64,000 nucleotides of DNA, from the NCBI RefSeq assembly GCF_002085925.2, contig NZ_CP053562.1, forward strand, positions 1,034,001-1,098,000, in the 5' to 3' direction. Each line of letters starts with the position of its first letter. The stretch's first letter is position 1. The notes beneath the pieces are model-generated. The model did not search any database. It had not been told where the DNA came from and saw nothing but the letters and a program-made list of their open reading frames with translations. The translations under genes were made by a program, and so were the position numbers. This stretch comes from Thioclava electrotropha. Its GTDB lineage: Bacteria; Pseudomonadota; Alphaproteobacteria; Rhodobacterales; Rhodobacteraceae. Of the stretch, positions 26,630 to 37,148 are shown one piece after another.

Positions 26630-28294
26630 ATGAAACACAAGTTCGTTCTGGCGGGTCTTGCGCTCGCTGTCGCTACGGGCGGACCGGCAGGGTCGGCGCT
26701 GGCGGGCGGCTCGGATATCGTGGGTGGGGTGATCGGAGGGATCATCGGCGGCGCGATCGTGAACGAGGCCAACCGCCAGCCGCGGACGGTTACGAAGCGC
26801 ACCTACTACAAGAAGCCGACCATGTCGTCGGCGCAGCGCGAGGCCAATCGCGAAGTGCAGGTCTCGCTCAATCACTTCGGATGGAATGTCGGTACGCCGG
26901 ACGGGGTGCTGGGGCGCAACTCGCGCGCGGGCATCTCGCAATATCAGGCATTCATGGATTTCCCGATCACGGGCAAGCTGACCGATCTGGAGCGCACCAT
27001 CCTGACCACGTCGTATCAGAAGGCGAGCCTGGGCGGCGCTGCTGTCACGCAGACGATCTCGACCCATCCGCAGGGGATGCGCGGGCTTCTCTTGCAGACA
27101 CGCGAGCAGATGCTGGGCACGGGGAAATCGACCTACGCTGGCAATTCGATCGGGGGCTTGCCGCCTCAGATTTCCGAGGCCGTGTTCGAGATCGCGCGCA
27201 GCTCCAATGTCGAGCCGCAGCAGCTGATGGCGCGGTCTGGATTCGTGCAGCTGGCCGATCTGAATAACGACGGGCGCACCGATTATCTGCTCGACACGTC
27301 GGTTCTGGGGCCGGGCTTCTGGTGCAACGACAAGAGCTGTGCGGTGCGGGTCTTCGCCTCGACGCCGAGTGGTTTCTCGCGCAACGACTTCCAAGCCTAT
27401 AACGCGACGCCTGCGATGTTCACCTGTCAGGCGGGTACGTGCCAGAAGACCGGCGCGAGCGCCCAGAGCAACGCGCCGGTAACGGCTGCCGCGCGAGCGC
27501 CTGCTCCGGCACCAGCCGCGCCGTCCTTCGCGACGCAGATGGCCTCGCAGCCGGCGCCCGCGATGCCGTCCTTCGTGGCGCCCGCGCCGGTGGCCGAACC
27601 GGTGCCGGTGTCGCTTGCGTCTTTCTGCGCGAAGACCAGTCTCGTCACCTCGTCCAATGGTGGCTTCGTCACCGAGGCCTCGCTGACCGATCCGGGGCAG
27701 GCCTTGGGCGAGCAGTTCTGCCTCGCGCGCGGCTATGCCTTGGACGAAGGTGCGGAGCTCGAGGCCAATATCGGGGGCTTCACACCCGAGCAGATCGCCG
27801 CGCAATGCCGCGATTTCGGCGCCCTTCTCTCCGAGCAAGTGGCTGCCGTCGGCACCACCCCGCGCGACGCCACGCTTGCCAAGGTGAAAAGCTTTATCGA
27901 CGGCTCGGGGATGAGCCCGGCGCAGCTCTCGGGCACCGCGAAGGTCTGCCTGTCGGTCGGCTACCGCACCGACGACATGGATGTGGCGCTGGGCTCGGCG
28001 CTGGTTCTGGGCGGTCTGGGCGAGGGCGCCTATGACGAATTGGTCGGCCATCACCTGATGCAGGGAATCGGCACGGCCGAGCGCGCCGACCTCGCGATGG
28101 GCTGGTATGAGAACGCGCTTTCGGCGCAGCCGGTCTTCGCGCCCGCGCAGCCCGAACGCAGCGGTCTGATCCGCAAGGCGGCCCTGATGATGAACGGTCG
28201 CGCCGACGCCGCAACGGCGCCGAAGCCTGTGATGGCGCTGCCGAGCTTTGCGGCGAAGGCGGCGGAGCTCGTGGAAACCGCGGCGCCGCAATAA
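26630..28294 (+). CDS. Secreted protein with peptidoglycan-binding-like domain
   Basis: A 554-residue exported protein. The signal peptide ends near SALA (25). A glycine-zipper stretch IVGGVIGGIIGGAIVNEA (about 30-47) could insert in a membrane. Residues about 70-115 form a putative peptidoglycan-binding helix repeat (VSLNHFGWNVGTPDGVLGRN then SRAGISQYQ). A middle domain has a calcium-loop-like LNNDGRTD and two cysteine pairs, an Ala/Pro-rich linker follows (about 285-325), and a helical C-terminus with scattered cysteines ends the protein. It is probably periplasmic or cell-envelope bound; function unknown. The ATG at 26630 follows gggttcaggg. Confidence 0.75.
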   Translation: MKHKFVLAGLALAVATGGPAGSALAGGSDIVGGVIGGIIGGAIVNEANRQPRTVTKRTYYKKPTMSSAQREANREVQVSLNHFGWNVGTPDGVLGRNSRAGISQYQAFMDFPITGKLTDLERTILTTSYQKASLGGAAVTQTISTHPQGMRGLLLQTREQMLGTGKSTYAGNSIGGLPPQISEAVFEIARSSNVEPQQLMARSGFVQLADLNNDGRTDYLLDTSVLGPGFWCNDKSCAVRVFASTPSGFSRNDFQAYNATPAMFTCQAGTCQKTGASAQSNAPVTAAARAPAPAPAAPSFATQMASQPAPAMPSFVAPAPVAEPVPVSLASFCAKTSLVTSSNGGFVTEASLTDPGQALGEQFCLARGYALDEGAELEANIGGFTPEQIAAQCRDFGALLSEQVAAVGTTPRDATLAKVKSFIDGSGMSPAQLSGTAKVCLSVGYRTDDMDVALGSALVLGGLGEGAYDELVGHHLMQGIGTAERADLAMGWYENALSAQPVFAPAQPERSGLIRKAALMMNGRADAATAPKPVMALPSFAAKAAELVETAAPQ

Positions 28295-28436
28295 ACTGCA
28301 CCCTGCACAGGCCGGGACAGCCCGGCCTGTCGCAACGGCAAGAGCGCGAATGCGAAAAATTCTCGCCAATCCCGAAATACCCCCTTTTCATCCCCCAAGC
28401 CTTTGGCTAATACGCGCCACACCAAGCCTAGACAGT

Positions 28437-28523
28437 GCGGTCGTGGCGGAATTGGTAGACGCGCAGCGTTGAGGTCGCTGTGGGGTAACTCCCGTGGAAG
28501 TTCGAGTCTTCTCGACCGCACCA
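28437..28523 (+). tRNA. tRNA-Leu (GAG)
   Basis: A complete cloverleaf: acceptor gcggtcg/cgaccgc, discriminator A, encoded CCA (28521-28523) and the long variable arm of a class II tRNA. The anticodon stem cagcg/cgctg encloses loop ttgaggt with anticodon GAG at 28471-28473, reading CUC. A 7-bp hairpin (tttctct/agagaaa) follows immediately and may end transcription. Confidence 0.97.
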
Positions 28524-28756
28524 TTTCTCTCCTGAAGAGAAAGCTGACAGACCCGAGGCGGGTATTCCCTAAATCGAAAATCTCACGTTGCACCGTAGAT
28601 GTGCGCGCAGGTTTGTGTGTCTCCTGATTTGGCGGATTTCCTTTATTTTCAAAGGCCTGATGGCCTCGGGCAAGCTCCGTGCGCTCGGTTCAAGGCTCGG
28701 TAGGGCCTCTTGCTGATCCTATCCCTCGACAGCGGCTTACCCTGAGCGAGGATCGC

Positions 28757-31314
28757 ATGACCTGCCACATCACCGGAATAGTCACATCCCCAGACGGGAT
28801 CATCTGCGCCAATTGCACCGTCAGCTTCGAGCGGCTGGGCGGAATCGTCTCGACCGTCGAGCAAGGCGGCGTCACGGTGCGCGTGCCGCGGATCGTCTCT
28901 GCGCAGACCGACGCGGAAGGCGTGCTCGCGATCGACCTGCCTGCGGGCGACTATCACGGCACCTGTTTCGGTGACGCGTGGGAGTTGCATTGGGAGTTTC
29001 TGGCGCGGGTGCCCGATGCGCCAAGCGAGAGTTTTGCCAATTGTATCGCGACTGCCCCCGAGGAAGCGCCCGCAGATACGCCGCCCTCGGAGGCGAGCGC
29101 GGTATATGTCGCGCTGGCGCAGGCTTGGGCGGAAGGCATGGCCCCGGGCGGGCCGGGCACGCAAAGCGCGCAGGCCTGGGCGGAGGCTGCGCAGGTCGCG
29201 GCGCAATCGGCGAGCGCAGAGGCGACCGCGGCTGCGGTGGCCGGCGCGGCGGCTGCGGAGAGCCGGACGGCGGCGGAACTGGCGCGCGATGCCGCGTTGC
29301 TGAGCGGCGGAGTTTATGCGAGCGTTGCCGACGGGCTCGGGGCCACCGCGGAAGGCGCGCATTTCAGTGTGGCGGGCGAGGGCGCGCGTTTCGCGACGCT
29401 CTACCGTCATGCGGCTGGAGGCATCGCCGAGGAGGTCGCGAGCTACCCGTCAACCGAGGCGCTAGCGGCGCGGAATTTTACCGGTTTGCGCTCGGTCTTC
29501 GGCGGCAACGACTTTCGCGACGGTGCTGCTGGATGGGCCATCTCGGGGGCGGATACTGTAAGCTGGGCCCCCGAAGGCGCGGAGGTCGCGCGCAGCCTGT
29601 CGGGGCAAAGCTTCGGCGCGATGCTGATCTACAAAGACGTCCCCGGCGCGGGCGTTGATCTGGTCGCGGGGCATCGCTACGCGCTTTACGCCGATTTCGA
29701 CGCGGAGGGCGATGTGGCTGCAAGCGGCATCCACACGCTCGGCTGGCGTCCCTTCGTGCTGCAATCGACGCCGGGATCGGCGATGGGCGCGCTGCGCGTG
29801 CAGGTGGGCGAGAGCGGTGCGCCGATCCGCCACCGTGTCGCGCGGTGCTTCACCGCCGAGGCGAGCGCGACGCGCGGCAATCCCTATATCGAATTCGCGA
29901 GCCCGCGCGACGGGAGCGATCAGAACCTCCTGACCCTGTCGCTCAAACTCACGCTGCGCTGCTTCATGCTGGTCGATCTGGGCATGGCCGGCGAACCCGC
30001 TTTCGACCTCAGTGAGGCAGAAGTGGCCGAAGCGCTGGCGCGGCTGGGCGCCCCTATCACCCGCTGCCCGAGACCGCGCAGGCAATCAGCTTCGACGCGG
30101 TGCGCGCGGTCCAGACGGGCTACGCCCAGCAGGCGGGGCAGGCGGCCCGCGCCGATCTGGCTGATATGGCGGAGGCGCTGCGCTCCCCTTGGGCGGGTAA
30201 GCGGGTCATCACTTTGGGCCATTCGCTGGTTTCGCAGGTCATGTGGCAACCGCCTCTGCGCGAGATGCTGTCACTCGAGGGGCACTCGGTGCGCGGGATC
30301 TCGGGTGGCACCTTGCAGCCCAAGCCGGGCGAGGGAGTGGCGGGTATGTTCTCACGCGACTATATGGCGGGGCTCGCGAACGACCTGATCAATTTCAGCG
30401 ATGCGACCGCAGGAAACGCGACGACGCTGGGCCTGAGCGCGGGTGTCCGGGACCGGAGTGCGGCGACGATCTTCTGGCTCGGCGCGAATGACGGGGTGAC
30501 GGATCTCGCGAATGCCGGGTATCAAACCCTCGCGCTCGATGGGGCGCAGATCGCGGGGCTGGCGGCGAAGGCGGCGGCGCTCTCCGTCGGGCATTTCGCA
30601 GGCCCCGCAGAGGGGCTCGCGGCGACGCAAGCCGGGGCCTATTTCAGGGCCCCCGGCACGCAGCCCGGCTTCGATATCCTCTATGAGCATCGCAATACCG
30701 GCAGCGCCGAGGCGCGCGCGATCTATCACGTTCCCCAGCCCGGTACCCCCTATAGCTGCGATCGGATCATGACCGAGGCCGAGCAGGACGAGTTCGAGGC
30801 GCGCAACGCCGCGGATGGCGCGGCGGCCTTTCTGTCTGCGCCGCTGAGCACCGGGCATATCGTGACCTATGAGGGGCTGTGGCACACGATGATCGCCAAT
30901 TATCTTGCGGCGAGCGGCTTCGACGGGGTGCCCGATCATCGGCTGTTCATCGTGCGTGAGCCGCAGGCCTTCTGGTCCTTCGATGGGACGCTCGACTGGC
31001 CGCAGGGCCATTTCGAGCGCAACGCGGTGCATGCGCGTGTGGCCGATCGCTGGGGGATCCCGTTGATCGATCTGTGGGGCGAGAGCGGCATCAACCTAGC
31101 GACGCGCGGCTGGTATCTCGCGGTCGAGGCTGGGGGCGATCTGCTCGTCCATCTCAACGACCGTGGCGGACGCCTCTGCGCAAACCGGGTCGCGACGCGG
31201 ATGGCGCAGTTTCCGCCGCTCGATCCGTCGGGGGCATCGGATGGTACGGCGCTGGCGCTGGACGCGTCCGGGCTCGCGCCGTGGCAACCCGACAACACGG
31301 TCGCGCCGGGCTGA
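28757..31314 (+). pseudogene. Phage tail-fibre-like SGNH hydrolase, frameshifted
   Basis: One reading frame runs from the ATG at 28757 (CGAGGA upstream) and the remainder is in another frame to 31314. Adding one C in the run gcccct at 30049-30054 joins them into about 852 residues reading LGAPYHPLPETAQ. The N-terminal half has an Ala-rich helical stretch and GGVYASVADGLGATAEG then ATLYRHAAGGIAEEVASYPS, typical of phage tail fibres. The C-terminal half is SGNH/GDSL-hydrolase-like: LGHSL replaces the usual GDS, with GANDG as block III and HLNDRGG around block V. It would act as a surface esterase or glycan-binding fibre. It may be a true pseudogene, a phase-variable gene or a sequencing error. 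Confidence 0.7.
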
Positions 31315-31437
31315 ACCCCGACCGATTTATCTCAAATCGCGTGAACTCTCTCGCGCGCGTTAACTCTGCCTTGGGAGGCGCGCGCGATGATCGCCCCTGG
31401 GTGAAACCGTGTGTGGGGCTGATCGGGCGGTCGGGCG

Positions 31438-34169
31438 ATGGCGAGTTACGTCTTTCATGGCTATTTCCGATCGGATTTCCTGATCGAGGGCGGCGGCTCG
31501 ACCGTCGTCACCGGCAGCCGTCTCATGATCGACCCGAGCTGGGACGTCGATACGAGCGGACGTATCTTCACCTTCACCGACGACGGCTCGACTCTCTCCG
31601 GCGACACACTTCTCGACGAGATCGGCAACGACCTCACGCAATCCGTCTCGGTGACCGATGCATATGGCGCGCCGATTGCGTCCGGTCAGGTCTATATCGA
31701 GAATGAGTTCACGCTGCTCGCCCCGGACGGCACGACGATCACAATCTATATCCTTGAGATCGGCGGAACGATCGTCGGCGAGGTCGCCGATCAACCGCTG
31801 CAGCCCGGTGTCACCTATGAGGTCACATCCGTCAGCGACGTCTCGACCGGCCCCGCCTATACCGAGCTCTTCAACGCAACCTACGACCCCGACGACGCCA
31901 ACGCGATCCAGGGCGGCAGTCTGGATGACTCGCTTCAAGGGGGCGCGTCGAGCGACCTGATCGATGGGGGCGCTGGCGCCGACACCATCGACGGTGGCGC
32001 GGGCGACGACACGATTTACTACGGTACCGGCGGCGGCACGTTGGCCGAGGGCGATCTGGTCTACGGCGGCGATGGCAACGATCTGATCGACGACATTTCG
32101 GGCACTTTCTACGACTATGACGACACCATCTATGGCGGCGCCGGAAGTGATACGGTCTGGGCCGGGGGCGGCGCGGATTATGTCGAGGGCGGGAACGATG
32201 ACGACGTCGTTCATGGCGAGGCCGGGGATGACACGATCCTTGGTGGCGCGGGGAACGACTATCTCTATGGCGAAGAGGGCAACGACTCGATTCTGGGCGA
32301 GGCGGGCTCGGATACCATCCTCGGCGGGACGGGGGACGACACGATCTCGGGCGGGGACGGGGCCGATCACCTCGCGGGGAGGCCGGGAGCGACCTCCTCT
32401 ACGGCGATGCCGATGCCGACACGGTCTACCTGAGCGACGGCTGGGGTAGCGATACGATCTTCGGCGGCGAGACTGTCACCACGGGCAGCGATTTCGACCA
32501 GCTCAACTTCACCTATTACACGGCGAGCGGCGTGGCCGTCACCTTCTCCGGATCGGAGAGCGGAACGGCCAGCGCCGGTGGAAACGCGGCGACCTTCAGT
32601 GAGATCGAAGGGATTGTCGGGTCGCAGCAGGGCGACGTGATCGACGCCACCAATGATGCCAGCGGCGTCTTGATCGACGGTGGCGGCGGCGCCGACACGA
32701 TCACCGGCGGATCGGGCGCGGACACGCTTTCGGGCGGAGACGGCAACGACACGATCTGGGCGCTGGGCGGCGACGACCTGATCTCGGGAGGGGCGGGCGA
32801 CGATACGCTACAGGGCGTGGGCGGTAGCGATACGCTCACCGGCGGGGCAGGGGCTGACGAGCTGCATGGCGGCGACGATGCCGACACTTTCCTGCTTTAT
32901 GCCGGGGACGGGGCTGAGACGATCTTCGGCGGCGAAGGCGGCACCGATTGGGACGTGATCGAGCTTGGTCCGGGTGAGGCCGTCGTCCTCTGGACGGGTT
33001 GGGAAACCGGCGCGATCAGTTATGACGGCGGCATTACCGTCACCTATTTCTGGGAGGTCGAGGAGGTTCTGGGCTCCGCCGACGCAGAGGCATTCGATGC
33101 CTCCGCCGCGGGGAATGCCGTCTCGATCGCAGCAGGCGACGGGGCTGATACGCTGACTGGCTCGGCGCTGGGCGACACGCTCGATGCGGGCGCTGGCGAT
33201 GACGTCATCGATGCGGGTGCCGGGGTCGATACGGTAACCACCGGGCTTGGGGCCGATACGCTCCGCTTCAGCGATGGCGACGGGCAGGACATCGTCACCG
33301 ATTTCGATCTGACGGATGGTGGGACGGGCTTCACGCTCGATCAGCTCGACGTCTCTGACCTGACCGATGGCACCGGAAATCCGGTCAACGCCTGGGACGT
33401 CGCGGTCAGCGACGATGGCGCGGGCAATGCGGTTCTCAGCTTTCCCAATGGTGAGAGCCTGACGCTTACCGGTATCGCGCCCGCGCAGGTGGCGGGGGCG
33501 CCGCAGCTCTATGCGATGGGGATCCCCTGTTTCACCGAAGGCACGCGGCTGGCTACGCCGCGCGGGCCGCGCCGGGTGGAAACCCTGAAACCGGGCGATC
33601 TGGTCACGACGTTGGGTGATGCGCCACAGCCGGTGCTGTGGCATGCGCATCGCCGGTTCGGCGCGGCGGCGCTGGCCGCCGATCCGCGGCTTTGTCCGGT
33701 GCGACTGCGGCCTGGGGCGTTCGGTAATAGCGAGGCGCTGGTTCTCTCCGGGCAACATTGCATCTGGGTGCCGGAGGGGCAGGGCGCCCTCGCGCGCGCG
33801 CGCCACTTAGCGGCAACGGGGTGGGGCGGGGCGCGGGTGATGCGGGGCTGCCGGAGGGTGATCTATCACCACCTGCTGCTGCCGCGTCACGCGTTGGTCA
33901 ATGCCGGGGGTGCCTGGGTCGAGAGTTTCTGGCCCGGACCGCAGGCGCTGCGCGCGCTCACCGCGTCCGATCTGGCCGCTCTGCTGCGCGCGCGTCCCGC
34001 CTTGGCGGAGGTCCATTTCCTCGGCGCGGCGCCGGAAGCGGTCTACGGTCCACGAGTTCGTCCGTCGCTGACGTTGCGGAAGCTAGATCGTTCCAAATGC
34101 AAGTCGTGGTCGCTCCTTGCGCGACAAGCGACGCAAAACGGCAATTTTTCAGGCGAAACCGTGCTGTGA
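31438..34169 (+). pseudogene. RTX calcium-binding protein with C-terminal Hint domain, frameshifted
   Basis: The frame from the ATG at 31438 runs to a stop at 32433, and the remainder continues in another frame to 34169. One extra G in the gggg run at 32376-32379 restores a single protein of about 910 residues reading LAGEAGSDLLYGDAD. About 160 N-terminal residues precede many GGxGxDxxx calcium-binding nonapeptides. A Hint (hedgehog/intein) domain starts at CFTEGTRLATPRG, with VLSGQHCIWV and WVESFWPG, the usual Rhodobacterales form. Such proteins are exported by type I secretion and may self-cleave at the cysteine; no secretion genes are adjacent. The start lacks a good ribosome site. Confidence 0.75.
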
Positions 34170-34278
34170 TGCGTCGGTGACGTGGGTTTTTGATTTCCGG
34201 GTTGAAAAACGCAAATGCCCTTGCTTTAGTCACATGCACGGGAATTGACCAACGACAAAAAACAACGGGGAGCCCGCT

Positions 34279-35379
34279 TTGAACAACGCAGCTAGCGACG
34301 ATGGATTCGTCGTATTCGACCGCGTGCAGAAGAGCTATGACGGCGAAACGCTCGTCGTGAAGGATCTCAATCTCTCGATCGGTAAGGGCGAGTTTCTGAC
34401 GATGCTCGGACCGTCCGGTTCAGGGAAAACCACCTGCCTGATGATGCTTGCAGGTTTCGAAACCGCCACCAACGGCGAGATCCGCCTCGACGGCCAGAAC
34501 ATCAACATGGTGCCTCCGCACAAGCGCGGCATCGGGATGGTGTTCCAGAACTATGCACTCTTTCCACATATGACCGTGGGCGAGAACCTCGCCTTCCCGC
34601 TCGAAGTGCGGGGCATGGGCAAGGATGAACGCGAAACCAAGGTTAAGCGCGCGCTGGACATGGTGCAGATGGGGAGCTTCATCCATCGCCGTCCGGCGCA
34701 GCTTTCGGGCGGTCAGCAACAGCGGATCGCACTGGCCCGCGCGCTGGTCTTCGACCCCGAGCTGGTCCTGATGGACGAACCGCTCGGCGCGCTCGACAAA
34801 CAGCTTCGCGAACATATGCAGTTCGAGATCAAGCACCTGCACGAAAGCCTCGGGATCACCGTGGTCTACGTGACCCACGATCAGGGTGAGGCGCTGACCA
34901 TGTCGGACCGTGTGGCCGTGTTCAACGACGGCCGCATTCAGCAACTCGCGCCGCCGGACGAGCTTTATGAACGTCCGCAGAACAGCTTCGTCGCGCAGTT
35001 CATCGGTGAGAACAACAAGCTTCCGGGTCGCGTCGAGACGCTGACCGGCGACACCTGCACGGTGCGCCTGGAAACCGGTGAGATCATCGACGCGACGGCG
35101 GTGAACATCCGCGAGGCGGGACAGGAGACGCTGGTCTCGATCCGTCCCGAGCGGGTCGAATTCAAGCCCGAGATGATGCCTTCGGGCGCCCATACGATCA
35201 ACGCCGACGTGCTCGAAGTGATCTATATGGGGGACATCCTGCGCACCCGTATGAAGGTTGCCGGGTCGCCGGAATTCGTCATGAAATCGCGCAATACGCT
35301 CGATCAGGTGCGGCTGACGGAAGGCCAGACGGTCAAGATCGGCTGGCACCCGCAGGACGCGCGCGCACTCGATCTCTAA
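34279..35379 (+). CDS. Polyamine-type ABC transporter ATP-binding protein
   Basis: A 366-residue ATPase of the PotA/FutC-like group that powers uptake by the two permeases downstream. Walker A is LGPSGSGKTT, the signature LSGGQQQR and Walker B LVLMDEPLGALD; a C-terminal TOBE domain covers about 280-360. Translation appears to start at TTG (34279): GGGGAG lies six bases upstream, and no in-frame ATG occurs before the conserved core. It is first in a five-gene operon (ATPase, binding protein, DUF2314, two permeases). Confidence 0.93.
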   Translation: MNNAASDDGFVVFDRVQKSYDGETLVVKDLNLSIGKGEFLTMLGPSGSGKTTCLMMLAGFETATNGEIRLDGQNINMVPPHKRGIGMVFQNYALFPHMTVGENLAFPLEVRGMGKDERETKVKRALDMVQMGSFIHRRPAQLSGGQQQRIALARALVFDPELVLMDEPLGALDKQLREHMQFEIKHLHESLGITVVYVTHDQGEALTMSDRVAVFNDGRIQQLAPPDELYERPQNSFVAQFIGENNKLPGRVETLTGDTCTVRLETGEIIDATAVNIREAGQETLVSIRPERVEFKPEMMPSGAHTINADVLEVIYMGDILRTRMKVAGSPEFVMKSRNTLDQVRLTEGQTVKIGWHPQDARALDL

Positions 35380-35386
35380 AGAATGC

Positions 35387-35436
35387 GGAACGTGCGGTCC
35401 AAGCTCCGCACGCTCCGAACTGCCGCAAAAAGCGGC
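35387..35436 (+). other. Two intercistronic hairpins in the ABC operon
   Basis: The hairpin cgtgcgg-tccaagct-ccgcacg (35391-35412, with a partial outer gga/tcc pairing) is followed by gccgc-aaaaa-gcggc (35422-35436). No T-run follows either, so read-through with mRNA stabilisation or partial attenuation is likelier than full termination. This would fit different expression levels of the ATPase and the binding protein. Confidence 0.5.
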
Positions 35437-35494
35437 CAAGCGGCGAAAACGTCGCGAAACCACAAAAGCTCAACCAACTGGGAGTAAAACCAAG

Positions 35495-36571
35495 ATGAAA
35501 AAAGCAATGATCCTGAGCACCGCGCTCGTCGGCCTCGTGGCCGGTGCGGCGCAGGCCGAGGAAGTCACTGTCCTTTCCTGGGGCGGCGCTTACGAAAAAA
35601 GCCAGGTCGAAGCCTATAACAAGCCCTTCGCGGAAGCGACCGGCATCGACGTGAACATGGAAGCCGCCGACAACCCGGCGACGCCGATCAAGGCACAGGT
35701 CGAGGCGAACAACGTGTCGGTCGACGTGGCCGATGTTGAGAAGTCCGACGCGATCCGGCTGTGCGACGAAGGTCTGCTCGAGCCGATCGACCCCGACACC
35801 GATCTGGCCGCGTCGCCCGACGGCACCCCGGCGAGCGAAGACTTCATCGATGGCTCCTTCACCGATTGTGGTGTGGCGAACATCGTGTGGTCGACGGTGA
35901 TGTCCTACAACGCTGACAAAGTGGACGGCACCCCGAGCTCGATCGCCGACTTCTTCGACACCGAGAAGTTCCCGGGCAAGCGCGGTCTGCGTAAGTCGGC
36001 CAAAGGCACGCTGGAATTCGCGCTGATGGGCGCAGGCGTTCCGGCTGCGGACGTCTACAAGGAACTCGGCACCCCCGAGGGCGTCGACAAGGCCTTCGCC
36101 GAGCTCGACAAGATCAAGGGCGACGTCGTCTGGTGGGATGCCGGTGCGCAGCCGCCGCAGCTTCTCGCCGATGGGGAAGTCGTGATGTCGACCGCCTATA
36201 ACGGCCGTATCTTCAACGCTGAAGTCGCCGAGGGTCAGCCCTTCAAGATCGTCTGGGACGGCCAGCTGATGGACTTCGACTTCTTCGTGATCCCGAAGGG
36301 CGCGCCCCATATGGAAGCCGCGAAGAAATATCTGAAGTTCGCGACCGAGACCCAGCAGCTCGCCAACCAGGCGAAGTGGATCTCCTACGGTCCGGCACGT
36401 AAGTCGTCGGCTCCGATGGTCGGTATGTATCAGGACGGCAAAACCGAGATGGGCCCGCACATGCCCACCGCGGAAAACAACATGCAGAACGCCCTGGTCA
36501 ACGACTCGGAGTTCTGGGCTGACCACGACACCGAACTGAGCGAGCGTTTCAACGCTTGGCTCGCTGGCTAA
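35495..36571 (+). CDS. Polyamine-type ABC substrate-binding protein
   Basis: A 358-residue periplasmic binding protein of the PotD/PotF family. The signal peptide ends after AAQA (about residue 21). The mature protein begins EEVTVLSWGGAYEKSQ, the typical first strand, and has the later ligand-domain region GDVVWWDAGAQPPQLLADGE. It captures the substrate for the adjacent permeases. The ligand is likely spermidine, putrescine or a related cation, but the acidic binding residues were not verified, so specificity is open. Confidence 0.93.
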   Translation: MKKAMILSTALVGLVAGAAQAEEVTVLSWGGAYEKSQVEAYNKPFAEATGIDVNMEAADNPATPIKAQVEANNVSVDVADVEKSDAIRLCDEGLLEPIDPDTDLAASPDGTPASEDFIDGSFTDCGVANIVWSTVMSYNADKVDGTPSSIADFFDTEKFPGKRGLRKSAKGTLEFALMGAGVPAADVYKELGTPEGVDKAFAELDKIKGDVVWWDAGAQPPQLLADGEVVMSTAYNGRIFNAEVAEGQPFKIVWDGQLMDFDFFVIPKGAPHMEAAKKYLKFATETQQLANQAKWISYGPARKSSAPMVGMYQDGKTEMGPHMPTAENNMQNALVNDSEFWADHDTELSERFNAWLAG

Positions 36572-36639
36572 AGCCACAAGGGCCGCGCGGCATTCACCTG
36601 TCGCGCGGCTCGACCTGTTCGATGTCAGGAGCCCCGCGG

Positions 36640-37131
36640 ATGTCAGCTTTCCGGTCGTCACTGGCCTGTTTGTGCATCGGTCTTTGCCTGTCGTTGCCCG
36701 CTGCCTTGCACGCTCAGGCGCAAGACGATGCGGTCGTTGGATACGAGACCAGCGATACGAAGATGAACGCGGCGATCGGTCAAGCCCGCGCGACCTATGA
36801 AAGTGTCTTCATTCCTGCGGTGCGCGCCCGGTCCGGCTCGCAATTCATGCTCAAGGCGGGGATCGACACGCCCGCCGATGGCCTCGAACATATCTGGATC
36901 GCGCCGATTTCGATCTCCGCGCAGAAAATCACCGGCACGCTGATGAACGAGCCCGTGCATTTCAAAGCGCATGCGGGGGACGAGATTACCTTCGCGCCGA
37001 ACCAGATTTCCGACTGGAGCTTTCGCCGCGATGGCAAGCTTCACGGCAATTACACGACGCGGGTGATGCTGCCCGATATTCCCGCCGAGCAAGCCGCGAA
37101 TTTGCGCGCGCAGCTCGCCCCGCTGCCCTGA
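36640..37131 (+). CDS. DUF2314 domain secreted protein
   Basis: A 163-residue product with an N-terminal signal peptide (about 1-29, ending LHAQA). The DUF2314 domain shows FIPAVRARSGSQFMLKAGI, IWIAPI, GTLMNEP and DWSFRRDGKLHGNYTTRVML. The ATG at 36640 has AGGAG nine bases upstream and gives a clean signal peptide; earlier in-frame starts do not. It lies inside the ABC operon, 68 bases after the binding-protein gene and 17 before the first permease. Function unknown. Confidence 0.8.
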   Translation: MSAFRSSLACLCIGLCLSLPAALHAQAQDDAVVGYETSDTKMNAAIGQARATYESVFIPAVRARSGSQFMLKAGIDTPADGLEHIWIAPISISAQKITGTLMNEPVHFKAHAGDEITFAPNQISDWSFRRDGKLHGNYTTRVMLPDIPAEQAANLRAQLAPLP

Positions 37132-37148
37132 GGGGCCAAGGAGACACG

